Below, piece after piece: positions 51,243 through 60,102 of a stretch of 64,000 nt of DNA; positions within the stretch are counted from its first letter, which is position 1; every line of letters begins with the position of its first letter. The DNA comes from Pseudomonadota bacterium (GTDB lineage: Bacteria > Pseudomonadota > Alphaproteobacteria > Acetobacterales > Acetobacteraceae), in the NCBI GenBank assembly GCA_021798915.1, contig JAJZBM010000011.1, positions 1 to 64,000 of the forward strand, in the 5' to 3' direction. The notes under the pieces are model-generated. The model had not been told where the DNA came from, did no database searches, and was given only the letters and a program-made list of their open reading frames with translations. The translations under genes and the position numbers were made by a program.

Positions 51243-51591
51243 GCTGATCGATGACGTGCTTCATCACTGGCGCCGTCACCCTCCCCCGGATCGCCGCCCT
51301 TGAACTTCTCGAAGGCCATAGCCACGCCCACTTCAGTCAGATGGCCCTGCGCTTGGGTCTGAAGGACGCCATCGGATCGGGCGCAGCGGGCGAAGCGCGG
51401 CTGTTCAAGCAACCCATGATGAGTGTTTGCTTTGACTTTTGCATTTTTTGAGTGTAATAAATGACGATCATATCGCAAACTTTATAAGCTCGGAATTTGT
51501 AATCCTGGTATTTGCAAACCTCGGCGTATTTGCAAACCTCGGCCGGACGATACGTGTCAAACAGGATCAGACGGGAAGAGATAGAGACAAA
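51243..51591. other. 349-base region upstream of the glycine-rich gene
   Basis: No convincing gene is seen; a 66-codon open frame at 51251-51451 lacks a ribosome site and family signals. The right half (51430-51545) is clearly A/T rich for this genome, as expected of a promoter region, and contains an 18-bp tandem repeat. Confidence 0.5.
51509..51543 (+). repeat. 18-bp tandem repeat upstream of the glycine-rich gene
   Basis: TATTTGCAAACCTCGGC occurs perfectly at 51509-51525 and 51527-51543. It ends 48 bases before the start of the PEP-CTERM gene. Tandem repeats at this position could bind an activator or repressor; no protein is known for it. Confidence 0.7.
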
Positions 51592-52542
51592 ATGTCTGGG
51601 TGGTTGCGTCTGACAGGGGGGGTCGCTGGAGCGATCGCGGCGCTTGGTTTTGGCGTCAGCGCGCAAGCCGGGCCATGCACGATCGGTGGCTCGATCGATT
51701 TCCAGGCGAGCGGAGCGATCATCGATTGCACGGTCACCACCGCCGGCACCTACACCATCACCGCGACCGGCGGCAGCGGCGGCGGCGGCAATTCCGCAAA
51801 GGGAGGCCCCGGCGCCACGGTCAGCGGTGATTTTGTCCTGAGCCAGAATGAAATCTTGCAAATTCTTGTCGGCAGTGGCGGCGGCAGCGGAACCGGTGAC
51901 AATGGCGGCGGCGGCGGCGGCAGTTTCGTGGTCGTCGATGATGCGAGAACGCTCACGCCGCTCATCATTGCCGGCGGCGGCGGCGGCGGCGGCATCGTCG
52001 GGGCTAGCGGCGGCGGATTGGGCGGCACGAGTGGCGGCGGCAGCAATGGCGGCAGCAATGGCGGCGGCGGCGGCGCGATCAGTGGCGGCAGCGGCGGCGG
52101 CGGCGGCGGCTATAGCGGCAATGGCGGCAATGGATTCGGCTTTGGCGGTGTGAGTTTCCTCGCCGGTGGCGTTGGCGGCAATGGCGGCCCTGGCGGCGGG
52201 TCGGGCGGTTTCGGCGGCGGCGGCGGCGGCGGCGATGAGGGTGGCGGTGGCGGCGGCGGCTACAGCGGCGGCGGCGGCGGGGCGAGTGGCGACAGCGGCG
52301 GTGGCGGTGGCTCTTATATCGCGAGTTCGGCCACCGACCCGAGTGCGACCTCTGGCAACACCGGCACCTACACGCCCGTCGGGTCGTCCGGCAGTAATGG
52401 CGTGGTGGATTTTATCCTGATCCCGACGACGCCGCCGGGCCCGGTGCCCGAGCCGGGGAGCCTGGCCCTGCTGGCGACCGGTGCCGTCGGCTTTGCCGCC
52501 CTGCGGCGCTGGCGCCGGCGCATCCCGTCCGCGGAAGGTTAG
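51592..52542 (+). CDS. Glycine-rich PEP-CTERM surface protein
   Basis: The 316-residue protein has a Sec signal (LRLTGGVAGAIAALGFGVSAQA, cleaved near residue 27). A beta-type start block follows (GTYTITATGGSGGGG), then about 200 residues that are more than half glycine with Ser/Asn. The C-terminus VPEPGSLALLATGAVGFAALRRWRRR carries the PEP motif, a hydrophobic helix and a basic tail. It is thus an exosortase substrate sorted to the cell surface or matrix; no exosortase gene is in the window. The glycine-rich part resembles the glycine-rich domain of ALK-type receptors. It is encoded by GGC-rich trinucleotide runs that are likely prone to length change. Confidence 0.85.
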   Translation: MSGWLRLTGGVAGAIAALGFGVSAQAGPCTIGGSIDFQASGAIIDCTVTTAGTYTITATGGSGGGGNSAKGGPGATVSGDFVLSQNEILQILVGSGGGSGTGDNGGGGGGSFVVVDDARTLTPLIIAGGGGGGGIVGASGGGLGGTSGGGSNGGSNGGGGGAISGGSGGGGGGYSGNGGNGFGFGGVSFLAGGVGGNGGPGGGSGGFGGGGGGGDEGGGGGGGYSGGGGGASGDSGGGGGSYIASSATDPSATSGNTGTYTPVGSSGSNGVVDFILIPTTPPGPVPEPGSLALLATGAVGFAALRRWRRRIPSAEG

Positions 52543-52625
52543 GGCGCACCACGAAAGGCGCTTGCAACGGCGCGCGCGCCGGTCCATTTCCTTCCGAGCG
52601 GGTTTTTTTGCGGAGCTGAGACGCC

Positions 52626-52874
52626 ATGGGAAGCTTGAGCATCTGGCATTGGCTGATCGTCTTGATGGTCGTCCTGTTGCTGTTCGGGACCGGCAAGGTG
52701 AGCCATCTGATGGGTGATTTCGCGAAGGGAATCAAAGCCTTCAAGAAAAATATGGCGGAGGATGACGATGCCTCCATGGAAGCCTCGGCGGAACGGCCGT
52801 CGGGCTCGATCGCCGGCCCCGGGGTGAAGGCCGCGGCCAAGGACAAGCAGGAGAGTGCCGCGCATCAGGGATGA
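52626..52874 (+). CDS. tatA: Sec-independent translocase subunit TatA/TatE
   Basis: The 82-residue protein has the TatA layout: [21 protein letters not shown] membrane helix (residues 5-25), then the amphipathic helix with the family FG and [18 protein letters not shown] and an acidic/Ala tail. It forms the pore of the twin-arginine export system; the UrtA signal here is a plausible client. No tatB or tatC is adjacent, so the gene is separate from the canonical operon. Its stop overlaps the ATG of the TPP enzyme gene by four bases. Confidence 0.93.
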   Translation: MGSLSIWHWLIVLMVVLLLFGTGKVSHLMGDFAKGIKAFKKNMAEDDDASMEASAERPSGSIAGPGVKAAAKDKQESAAHQG

Positions 52875-54556
52875 GCAGCGCCGAGAGTTCGGCGCCAGGC
52901 ATTCCCATGCCAGCACTCCGGATGAGCACCGCCGCGGCAGCGGTGGAAGCGTTGGTCGGGCATGGGCTGACCACGATCTATGCCCTGCCGGGGGTTCATA
53001 ACGACCCGCTATTCGATGCGCTGCACGCGGCATCGGACCGTATCCGGGTTATCCACCCGCGACATGAACAGGCGGCCGGTTATATGGCGCTCGGCGCCGC
53101 GCTGGCGACCGGCAAGCCGCAAGCCTTTTCGGTGGTGCCCGGGCCAGGGGTGCTGAATGCCGGCGCGGCGTTGCTCAATGCCTACGGACTCGGCGCGCCG
53201 GTGCTGGCGCTGGCCGGGCAGATCCCGCAAAACGCCATCGATCGCGGTTACGGCCATCTCCATGAACTCCCCGACCAGCTCGGCCTGCTCCGCCATCTGA
53301 CAAAATTTGCCGCGCGCATCACCCATCCCGGTGAGGCACCAGGCCTGATCGCCGAGGCGCTGGCGAAGGCGCGAGCGGGACGGGCGCGGCCGGTCGCGCT
53401 CGAATGCGCGATCGATGTCTGGGGGCGCGAGGCCCCCGCCCCGACGGTCGCGCCGTATCCGCTCGCCCCGCTCGCCCCCGACCCTGAGGCGGTCGCCCAA
53501 GCCGCCGCCATGCTCGACCGCGCCGAGCGGCCGTTGATCGTTGCGGGCGGCGGCGCGCTCGATGCCGCCCCGGCGCTTCGTGCGCTCGCCGAAGCTCTGG
53601 CGGCGCCGGTGATGAGTTTCCGCCGCGCCCGTGGCGTGCTGCCGAGTGATCATCCGCTCGCGGTTTCCTGGCCGGTCGGGCACCGGCTCTGGGCGGCGGC
53701 GGATGCCGTGCTCGCGGTCGGCACGCGGCTGCATCTGCCGCTCTCCGTCTGGGGGAGCGATGCCGCGCTGAAGCTCATCCGTCTCGATGTCGATGCCGAG
53801 GAGATCGAACGCTATCGCCGGCCCGATGTCGCCATTCTCGCCGATGCCGCCCTCGGTCTCGCTGCGCTTGCCGAGGCTTTGCCGCGCCGCCGCCGCCCGG
53901 CGCGCACCGATGTCGCGGCGGCACAGGCGTGGTTCGCCACCGAATTGACACGGCTCGCCCCGCAGATGGGATTTCTCGGCGCCATTCGCGAGGCTTTGCC
54001 GGAAAACGGCATCGTCGTCGAGGATGTCACGCAAATGGGCTTCGTCGGTCGGCTCGCTTTTCCGGTAGCCAAGCCACGGCACTATCTTTCCCCCGGCTAT
54101 CAAGACAATCTCGGCTGGGGCTATGGCGCCGCACTCGGCGCCAAGGCGGCGATGCCTGATCGTCCGGTCGTGCTGCTCACCGGCGATGGCGGATTTCTCT
54201 ATCAGGCCGGGGAAATGGCGACCGCGATGCGGCATGGCATCGCAGTTGTCGTGGTGGTGTTCGATGATGGCGCCTTCGGCAATGTCCGCCGTATCCAGGC
54301 CGAGCATTACGGCAACCGGCTGATCGCGTCCGACCTCAGAAACCCCGATTTCGTGCGTCTCGCCGAAAGTTTCGACATGCCGGCGTGGCGTGCCGATACG
54401 CCGGCCTTGCTTCGGACGGCGCTCGGCGCGGCGCTGTCGCGCAACGCGCCGGCGCTGATCCATGTCCGGCTCGGCGAGGTGCCAAGCCCGTGGCCGCTGA
54501 TTCTGCTCCCCCGGGTGCGCGGCTTCGACGATGCATGGCGCCGCGCCTGGCCGTGA
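52871..54556 (+). CDS. TPP-dependent enzyme, acetolactate synthase-like
   Basis: The 561-residue protein has three domains of the POX/AHAS family. The catalytic glutamate is in [14 protein letters not shown] near residue 66, the second domain has [30 protein letters not shown], and the PP motif [19 protein letters not shown] is near residues 435-453 with [12 protein letters not shown] after it. Motifs are all complete, so it should be active. The substrate cannot be read; no regulatory subunit is near. It is coupled to tatA by an ATGA overlap, which is an unexplained partnership. Confidence 0.8.
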   Translation: MSSAESSAPGIPMPALRMSTAAAAVEALVGHGLTTIYALPGVHNDPLFDALHAASDRIRVIHPRHEQAAGYMALGAALATGKPQAFSVVPGPGVLNAGAALLNAYGLGAPVLALAGQIPQNAIDRGYGHLHELPDQLGLLRHLTKFAARITHPGEAPGLIAEALAKARAGRARPVALECAIDVWGREAPAPTVAPYPLAPLAPDPEAVAQAAAMLDRAERPLIVAGGGALDAAPALRALAEALAAPVMSFRRARGVLPSDHPLAVSWPVGHRLWAAADAVLAVGTRLHLPLSVWGSDAALKLIRLDVDAEEIERYRRPDVAILADAALGLAALAEALPRRRRPARTDVAAAQAWFATELTRLAPQMGFLGAIREALPENGIVVEDVTQMGFVGRLAFPVAKPRHYLSPGYQDNLGWGYGAALGAKAAMPDRPVVLLTGDGGFLYQAGEMATAMRHGIAVVVVVFDDGAFGNVRRIQAEHYGNRLIASDLRNPDFVRLAESFDMPAWRADTPALLRTALGAALSRNAPALIHVRLGEVPSPWPLILLPRVRGFDDAWRRAWP

Positions 54557-54707
54557 GCGTGGCGGGCCCTAACGGCCTCACCGGGTTTGCCCGGCTAGGT
54601 TTGCCCATTGGGTTTGCGGCCGGCGCGGTTTCGCGGTAAGCACGATCTCGGCGATCCGCGGCATCGGGGGAACCGCCGCTCGCCAAAAGCGGCGCGGCGA
54701 AGACCCA

Positions 54708-54736
54708 TTGACCAGAGTGATCGGCAGAAGGTAGTT
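54708..54736 (+). promoter_or_regulatory. Candidate promoter of tRNA-Arg
   Basis: TTGACC (54708-54713) is followed 17 bases later by GTAGTT (54731-54736), 12 bases before the tRNA. The -35 is good, the -10 poor. Confidence 0.3.
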
Positions 54737-54747
54737 CCGCGTTTAAG

Positions 54748-54824
54748 GCACCCGTAGCTCAGTTGGATAGAGCGTCGGCCTCCGAAGCCGAAGGTCAGAG
54801 GTTCGAGTCCTCTCGGGTGCGCCA
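54748..54824 (+). tRNA. tRNA-Arg(CCG)
   Basis: A 77-base tRNA with CCA encoded is seen. The acceptor stem GCACCCG (54748-54754) pairs with CGGGTGC (54814-54820), the discriminator is G and CCA is at 54822-54824. The D-arm GCTCAGTTGGATAGAGC, the anticodon stem TCGGC/GCCGA with loop CTCCGAA and anticodon CCG at 54782-54784, and the T-arm GTTCGAGTC are standard. It reads CGG codons. Accessory DNA begins immediately after it. Confidence 0.97.
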
Positions 54825-54878
54825 TTTCGGAACAGAACGCGGAACTGATCCTACACCACAACACGGGACACGATCTCG

Positions 54879-55526
54879 GAGAGCGAGGCGGCTTGGCGGG
54901 CTGTGCTTGATGATCTGATCGCGCGCGGCCTGCGAACCCCGGATTTCCTGCTTATCGATGGCGGTGCCGGCCTCGATCGCGCGCTCGCGGCCCTCTGGCC
55001 GGAAGTGCCGGCGCAGCGCTGTACGGTTCACAAGCATCGAAATCTGCTCGCGCACGCCCCGGAGGCACTGCATGAGGAGATCACGACCGACTACCACGAC
55101 ATGATCTACGCCGAAACCAGTGCCGAGGTGATGCGCCGGCGCCGGCGGTTCCTGGCGAAGTGGCGGCGGGAATGCCCGGCCGTGGCGGCCAGCCTGGAAG
55201 AAGCCGGCGACCGTTTGTTCACCTTCACCAGCCTGCCGGTCAGCCAATGGAAATCCGCGCGGACGACCAATGCGATCGAGCGGCTGCACGAGGAATTCAA
55301 GCGCCGGATCAAAACCCAGACCGTCCTCCCCTCGGCCGAAACCGCCGCCATGTTGTTCTGGTCATTGCTCGCATCCGGACAGATCACCATGCGTAAGGTC
55401 GATGGTTGGCAGACCCTTGAGGAGCCGCCCACCTCAATGCCTCCTGATATCGCCGCCTGACCTCGCCATCCTCACCAGGCCGGAGACGCCACACAGGCAA
55501 TTTCAACACATCCCGCGACACGACCG
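54879..55526 (+). pseudogene. 5'-truncated IS256-family element (transposase remnant)
   Basis: From 54879 the sequence is nearly identical to the C-terminal half of the complete transposase at 57470-58480, through its stop at 55460 and on to the right terminal repeat at 55499-55526. The left half, including the start and left inverted repeat, is missing. What remains starts at the [12 protein letters not shown] region and runs to the end. It has the second catalytic aspartate ([10 protein letters not shown]) and the glutamate (ERLHEEFKRR), but not the first aspartate. The few amino-acid changes from the complete copy (for example EEF for EAF, TLEEP for SLGEP) indicate separate or aged copies. 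Confidence 0.92.
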
Positions 55527-55560
55527 GCGCCCGGAGGCCGGTTCATTATCTCTGGCGCCC

Positions 55561-56460
55561 TTACCATCTGTTCTCCTGAACATACCCGATGAATGCGCGG
55601 AGAGGGGCGGGCACATGCTCGCGCCCATGATAGTAGAGCGAAGGCCCCTTGAAGCTCTGCCACCACTCTTGCAGAATCGGTTCCAGAGCGCCGCTATCGA
55701 TCGCGGGCCGCAGCCAATCCTCGAACAGATGCACGATGCCACACCCCTCGACCGCCGTCGCAACGGCCAAGTCGACGGCGGTGACGTCAACGGCGAAAGG
55801 CCCGGTTGTCTCGACCCTGACGATCTCGCCATCCCGCTCAAACTCCCATGGCAGCGCCGCGCCGCCGCCGGCGCAGGCCGCCAAACATGCATGGTCCAGC
55901 AAATCGCGTGGATGCCGCGGCGTGCCGTGCCGCGCGAGATAAGCGGGTGAGGCGGCGGTGGCGAACCTCTGACGCGCAGGCCCGATCGGCACGGCCACCA
56001 TGTTCTTGGTCAGCCGCTCGTCATAGCGGATGCCCGCATCGCATCCCGCGGCCAAGATATCCACGACGTCGTGCTCGGCGACGATTTCGACCCGCACATC
56101 CGGGAAAGCTCGGGAAAACCCGGGCAGGATACGCGGCAACACAAGACGCGCCACGCCCAGGGGCACGTTCAGGCGGATCGTTCCGCTGGGCGTGGCGCGG
56201 TAGTCGTTGGCGCGCTCCAGGGCCGCTTCCATGTCGGCCATTGCCGTCTGCAGCCGCTCCAGGAGATGGGCTCCAGCCTCGGTCGGGACGACGCTGCGGG
56301 TCGTGCGATTGAGCAGGCGGAGACCCAGTTGATCCTCAAGCCGCTTCACGGCGCCGCTGAGGCTCGATGCGCTCATGCCTGTCGTCTTGGCGGCTTCACG
56401 AAAGCCGCCCGCGGCCGCCACCGCCACGAAAGCGCGGGCTGCGGAAAAATCAGCACGCAT
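55561..56460 (-). CDS. LysR-family transcriptional regulator
   Basis: The 299-residue regulator has the N-terminal winged helix-turn-helix (FVAVAAAGGFREAAKTTGMSASSLSGAVKRLEDQLGLRLLNRTTRSV, residues 11-57). A LysR substrate domain with GTIRLNVPLGVARLVLPRILPGF and AGIRYDERL follows. The ligand is not readable. It is divergent from the SDR gene with an 89-base shared promoter, so it most likely controls that gene. Both lie between two inverted copies of one IS, suggesting joint movement. Confidence 0.92.
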   Translation of the reverse strand: MRADFSAARAFVAVAAAGGFREAAKTTGMSASSLSGAVKRLEDQLGLRLLNRTTRSVVPTEAGAHLLERLQTAMADMEAALERANDYRATPSGTIRLNVPLGVARLVLPRILPGFSRAFPDVRVEIVAEHDVVDILAAGCDAGIRYDERLTKNMVAVPIGPARQRFATAASPAYLARHGTPRHPRDLLDHACLAACAGGGAALPWEFERDGEIVRVETTGPFAVDVTAVDLAVATAVEGCGIVHLFEDWLRPAIDSGALEPILQEWWQSFKGPSLYYHGREHVPAPLRAFIGYVQENRW

Positions 56461-56465
56461 CGTTC

Positions 56466-56496
56466 ATTTATCCGTACACGCTGTAAGGTAATAAAT
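56466..56496. promoter_or_regulatory. LysR/SDR divergent promoter dyad
   Basis: ATTTAT (56466-56471) and ATAAAT (56491-56496) form an inverted repeat 19 bases apart in the 89-base gap between the divergent LysR and SDR genes. It fits an operator or LysR-type recognition site, although no clean T-N11-A is seen. AGAAGGAG (56534-56541) is the SDR ribosome site. Confidence 0.4.
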
Positions 56497-56549
56497 GTCT
56501 TATCTAGCACAATGAAGGTGCCTATGTCTCCTCCAGAAGGAGATTATCC

Positions 56550-57311
56550 ATGGCAAATAAAACACCTATCGCGATCATCACCGGTGGAAGCAGAGGCATG
56601 GGGCGCGACACTGCCCTGCGCCTTGCACAGCGCAGCGTATCCTCGATCATCACCTACAACGAACGGCGGGGCGCGGCGGAAGGCGTGGTTTCGGACATCC
56701 GCGCGGCCGGCGCGGACGCCGTAGCCCTGCAACTCGATGTCGGGAAGGCGGCGGGCTTCGGCGATTTCGCCGCGCGCGTCCGGGAAGTATTGACCGGGTG
56801 GGGGACCGAGCGGTTCGATTATCTGGTGAACAACGCCGGCACCTCGTCCAGCGCAACACTCGTAAATGGCACGGAAGCGGAGCTGGACGCGCAATTCGCC
56901 GTGCATTTCAAAGGGCCCTATCTGCTGACGCAGACATTGCTGCCACTGATGAACGACCGCGGGCGCATCGTGAATATCTCCTCCGGGCTGGCACGCATCG
57001 CCTTTCCGGGGCGGACGATCTACGGGCCAATGAAGGCGGCGGTAGAGGCGCTTACCCGCTATATGGCTCTGGAACTGGGACCACGCCGCATTGCGGTGAA
57101 CGTGGTCGCGCCGGGGGCCATTGCCACCGATTTCAGCGGCGGCATCGTGCGCGACAATCCGGACGTGAACAAGGCGCTGGCGTCGCAGACCGCGCTTGGC
57201 CGCGTGGGTGGACCAGAAGATGTCGGTCCGGTCATTGCCGCCCTGCTCTCCGACGATTTCGGCTGGGTCAACGCGCAGCGGATCGAAGTCGCCGGCGGCA
57301 TCCAGATCTGA
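56550..57311 (+). CDS. Short-chain dehydrogenase/reductase
   Basis: The 253-residue classical SDR has the NAD(P)-binding motif TGGSRGMG at about residues 11-18, NNAG near 92, catalytic serine in NISSGLAR near 140 and YGPMK (Y-x3-K) near 157. VVAPGAIATDFSGG near 188 and the C-terminal VAGGIQI follow. It resembles 3-oxoacyl-ACP reductase-like oxidoreductases of unknown substrate. A strong AGAAGGAG is eight bases upstream. It is controlled, by position, by the divergent LysR gene. Confidence 0.92.
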   Translation: MANKTPIAIITGGSRGMGRDTALRLAQRSVSSIITYNERRGAAEGVVSDIRAAGADAVALQLDVGKAAGFGDFAARVREVLTGWGTERFDYLVNNAGTSSSATLVNGTEAELDAQFAVHFKGPYLLTQTLLPLMNDRGRIVNISSGLARIAFPGRTIYGPMKAAVEALTRYMALELGPRRIAVNVVAPGAIATDFSGGIVRDNPDVNKALASQTALGRVGGPEDVGPVIAALLSDDFGWVNAQRIEVAGGIQI

Positions 57312-57403
57312 TTCTTGCTCACCCTGCGGCTGACGTGCTCCCCGTTTGGGGATGTCCCGCAGAATGTTGAAATAGGCGAAGTGAACCGCCCCGGGTTTGC
57401 TGG

Positions 57404-58579
57404 CGGTCGTGTCGCGGGATGTGTTGAAATTGCCTGTGTGGCGTCTCCGGTTTGGTGAGGATGGCGAGGTCAGGCGGCGATATCAAGAGGCATTGAGGTG
57501 GGCGGCTCTCCGAGGCTCTGCCAACCGTCTACTTTTCGCATGGTGATCTGTCCGGATGCGAGCAATGACCAGAACAACATGGCGGCGGTTTCGGCCGAGG
57601 GGAGGACGGTCTGGGTCTTGATCCGGCGCTTGAATGCCTCGTGCAGCCGCTCGATCGCATTGGTCGTCCGCGCGGATTTCCATTGGCTGACCGGCAGGCT
57701 GGTGAAGGTGAACAAACGGTCGCCGGCTTCTTCCAGGCTGGCCGCCACGGCCGGGCATTCCCGCCGCCACTTCGCCAGGAACCGCCGGCGCCGGCGCATC
57801 ACCTCGGCACTGGTTTCGGCGTAGATCATGTCGTGGTAGTCGGTCGTGATCTCCTCATGCAGTGCCTCCGGGGCGTGCGCGAGCAGATTTCGATGCTTGT
57901 GAACCGTACAGCGCTGCGCCGGCACTTCCGGCCAGAGGGCCGCGAGCGCGCGATCGAGGCCGGCACCGCCATCGATAAGCAGGAAATCCGGGGTTCGCAG
58001 GCCGCGCGCGATCAGATCATCAAGCACAGCCCGCCAAGCCGCCTCGCTCTCGCCTCCCATAGTCTTCACGGCCAGCAAAACCTTCTGCCCGTCGCTGCGG
58101 ATGCCGAGCACGACAAGCAGCGAGATGCTCGTCGCACTGCGGTCAAGCCGGACCTTCACCACCGTGCCATCGAGGATCAGTCGGACAATGTCCTCATCGG
58201 CCAAGCTGCGCCGGTTCCAGGCTTCCCAGTCCGCCTTCACCTTCCGCCAGGTGCGGCTGACCACGTCCTTGCCCACTGCACCCTTGAACAACGCCCCCAA
58301 TGCCCGCTTCACGCGCCGCGTGTTCGTGCCGGCAAGATAGGTCGCCGCAATCAGCGCCTCCTCAAGCAAGTCTTCAATGAACCCGCGCACCCGAACCCGG
58401 ATGCCGGTCTCGATCGGATCGAACCAAGCCGATGCCGCCAGCAGGCCAGCTTCCGGCGTTCCCGTGCTATCCTTCTCCATGGCGTGATCTCCATCGGCGC
58501 TCCAACGCCGAGTCTGGTGGTTGAATTCACCCGGAGATTACGCCACCCCAGAATTTCCACACACATCGCGACGCGACCG
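57404..58579 (-). mobile_element. IS256-family insertion sequence, complete
   Basis: The 1176-bp element is bounded by imperfect 28-bp terminal inverted repeats (57404-57431 and 58552-58579, 23 of 28 positions match, outermost CGGTCG). It encodes one transposase on the minus strand. The same end is found at the right of the truncated copy at 54879-55526, which confirms the boundary. The 8 bases flanking each side (TTTGCTGG and CAAGCATT) do not match, so no target duplication remains; recombination or deletion next to the IS may explain this. The two copies point in opposite directions. Confidence 0.9.
57470..58480 (-). CDS. IS256-family (mutator-type) DDE transposase
   Basis: The 336-residue transposase has the mutator layout. 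The first catalytic aspartate is in LILDGTVVKVRLD near residue 107, the second in [13 protein letters not shown] near 172, and the glutamate in NAIERLHEAFKRR near 285, with the CTVHKHRNLL block between. It is shorter than the classic IS256 protein of about 390-400 residues, but a ribosome site (GGAGAT) precedes the ATG and the frame is intact, so it may well be active. It is flanked by terminal inverted repeats. Confidence 0.93.
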   Translation of the reverse strand: MEKDSTGTPEAGLLAASAWFDPIETGIRVRVRGFIEDLLEEALIAATYLAGTNTRRVKRALGALFKGAVGKDVVSRTWRKVKADWEAWNRRSLADEDIVRLILDGTVVKVRLDRSATSISLLVVLGIRSDGQKVLLAVKTMGGESEAAWRAVLDDLIARGLRTPDFLLIDGGAGLDRALAALWPEVPAQRCTVHKHRNLLAHAPEALHEEITTDYHDMIYAETSAEVMRRRRRFLAKWRRECPAVAASLEEAGDRLFTFTSLPVSQWKSARTTNAIERLHEAFKRRIKTQTVLPSAETAAMLFWSLLASGQITMRKVDGWQSLGEPPTSMPLDIAA

Positions 58580-58811
58580 CAAGCATTACCGCGTCAGCCG
58601 GCGTAAAATCGGCGCCCGCCGGCGTGCCTAGTTCTGCTCCGAGCTGGCGGATGGGGTGACTGCCGAACCTACGTTCCAAGCTGTTTTACAGCGTTTGACA
58701 AATCGCTGTTCCTGGCTGAATCCCTTGGAATAGCCGTTCCGTTCCGTTTCGATTTGTCTGGCAGAATCCATCAAAACCGGGTAGCTAGCCATAGCGCCAA
58801 GGGAGGCTGCC

Positions 58812-60038
58812 ATGCCCGATCGCCGCTTATCCGCCCTCGCCATCGCCAAGATAACCGCGCCCGGCAAACACCCGGATGGCGGGGGGCTCTATCTCCAGGT
58901 TGCGCCGACCGGGGCGCGGACGTGGCTTTTCCGCTTCACGCGCAATCACCCGGACGGCGGGCCGAAAAGGAAATCGACCTGGTGCGGCCTTGGCAGCCTC
59001 GAAGTGGTGCCGCTCGCCGAGGCGCGGAAGAAGGCGCTCGATTGCCGGCGATGGCTGGCGCAGGGCAAGCACCCGGTCGAGGAACTCCGGCGCCGGCGGG
59101 CCGGTGATGCGGATGGAAAGACCTTCGGCGAGACGCTTGATGCCTATCTCGAAAGCCACGCGGCGGGCTGGCGGAGCAGGAAGCACGCGATGCAGTGGCG
59201 TGCGAGCCTCGATCAGCACGCCGCCGGGCTGATGAAAAAGCCCGTTGCCAGCATCGACGTTGCGGACGTGCTCGCCGTGCTTAAGCCGGCCTGGCAGACG
59301 GTGCCTGAAACTGCTTCGAGGGTTCGCCAGCGCATCGAGGCGGTCATTGGCTACGCGATCGCGCATCACTGGCGGACGCAAGCGAACCCGGCGGTATGGC
59401 GTGGCGGGCTGGCCTATCTCCTGCCGCCGGTGAGGAAGGTCGCGCCCGTTCAGCACCAGCCGGCGTTGCCCTGGCGGGACTTGCCCGACTTGATGCGGCG
59501 GCTGGTGGATAGCACCGGCACTGCGGCGCGGTGCCTGGCGTTCCTCATCTTGACCGCGGCGCGGAGCGGCGAGGCGCGCGGCGCGCGTTGGGATGAAATC
59601 GACCTCGATGGCGCCTTATGGGTTGTCCCCGGCGAGCGCATGAAGGCGTCCCGCCCGCACCGGGTGCCGCTGAGTGATGCGGCGCTGGCGATCCTGCGGG
59701 AGATGCTTCCCCTGCGGCGGGCTGATGATGGCCTGGTGTTCCCTGGCGGCAGGCCGGGGAGGCCGTTGAGCGATGTTGCATTGGCGAAGGCGCTTCGGAC
59801 GGCGGGCGCCAAAGATGCGACCGTGCATGGCCTGCGCTCGACCTTTCGCGACTGGTGCGCAGAGAGCGGCAAGCCCCGCGAGATCGCCGAGGCCGCCTTG
59901 GCACATGCCAACAGGGATCGGGTCGAGGCGGCCTATGCCCGCAGCGATCTGATCGACCGGCGCCGGGTGCTGATGGAGCAATGGGGAGATCATGCCATGG
60001 CGGGGCCGGCGGCGAAGGTGCGCAAACTGCGAGTGTGA
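58812..60038 (+). CDS. P4-type tyrosine integrase (DUF4102 arm-binding)
   Basis: The 408-residue integrase has an N-terminal DUF4102 domain (LSALAIAKITAPGKHPDGGGLYLQVAPTGARTWLFRF near residues 5-45). A central SAM-like DNA-binding region and a C-terminal catalytic domain follow, with arginine near 253 (AARSGEARG), HGLRSTF near 338, a histidine near 365 (LAHAN) and the tyrosine near 375 (EAAYARSD). Such integrases insert elements into tRNA 3' ends; the nearest tRNA is tRNA-Arg at 54748, now split off by the IS pair. ATG 58812 is preceded by GGGAGG. Confidence 0.94.
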   Translation: MPDRRLSALAIAKITAPGKHPDGGGLYLQVAPTGARTWLFRFTRNHPDGGPKRKSTWCGLGSLEVVPLAEARKKALDCRRWLAQGKHPVEELRRRRAGDADGKTFGETLDAYLESHAAGWRSRKHAMQWRASLDQHAAGLMKKPVASIDVADVLAVLKPAWQTVPETASRVRQRIEAVIGYAIAHHWRTQANPAVWRGGLAYLLPPVRKVAPVQHQPALPWRDLPDLMRRLVDSTGTAARCLAFLILTAARSGEARGARWDEIDLDGALWVVPGERMKASRPHRVPLSDAALAILREMLPLRRADDGLVFPGGRPGRPLSDVALAKALRTAGAKDATVHGLRSTFRDWCAESGKPREIAEAALAHANRDRVEAAYARSDLIDRRRVLMEQWGDHAMAGPAAKVRKLRV

Positions 60039-60102
60039 CGTGAAGGATGGGCCGAGCGGCGCGCCAACGCCCCCGGCCCCGGTCAGCCAAGGATGACGAA
60101 AG

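Noticed and set aside
51251-51451. 66-codon open frame between hpnJ and the glycine-rich gene
   Set aside because: No ribosome site or family signal was found on either strand; part of it lies in the promoter island.
51750-52330. GGC trinucleotide runs as a tandem-repeat locus independent of coding
   Set aside because: They are explained by the glycine-rich protein; only possible length variability is kept as an observation.
57312-57403. Possible remnant of another insertion sequence before the IS256 copy
   Set aside because: The 92 bases contain a GC-rich segment that looked IS-like, but no end, gene or repeat could be supported.
57396-58587. 8-bp target duplication around the complete IS256 copy
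   Set aside because: The flanking octamers (TTTGCTGG and CAAGCATT) do not match, so no duplication is claimed.
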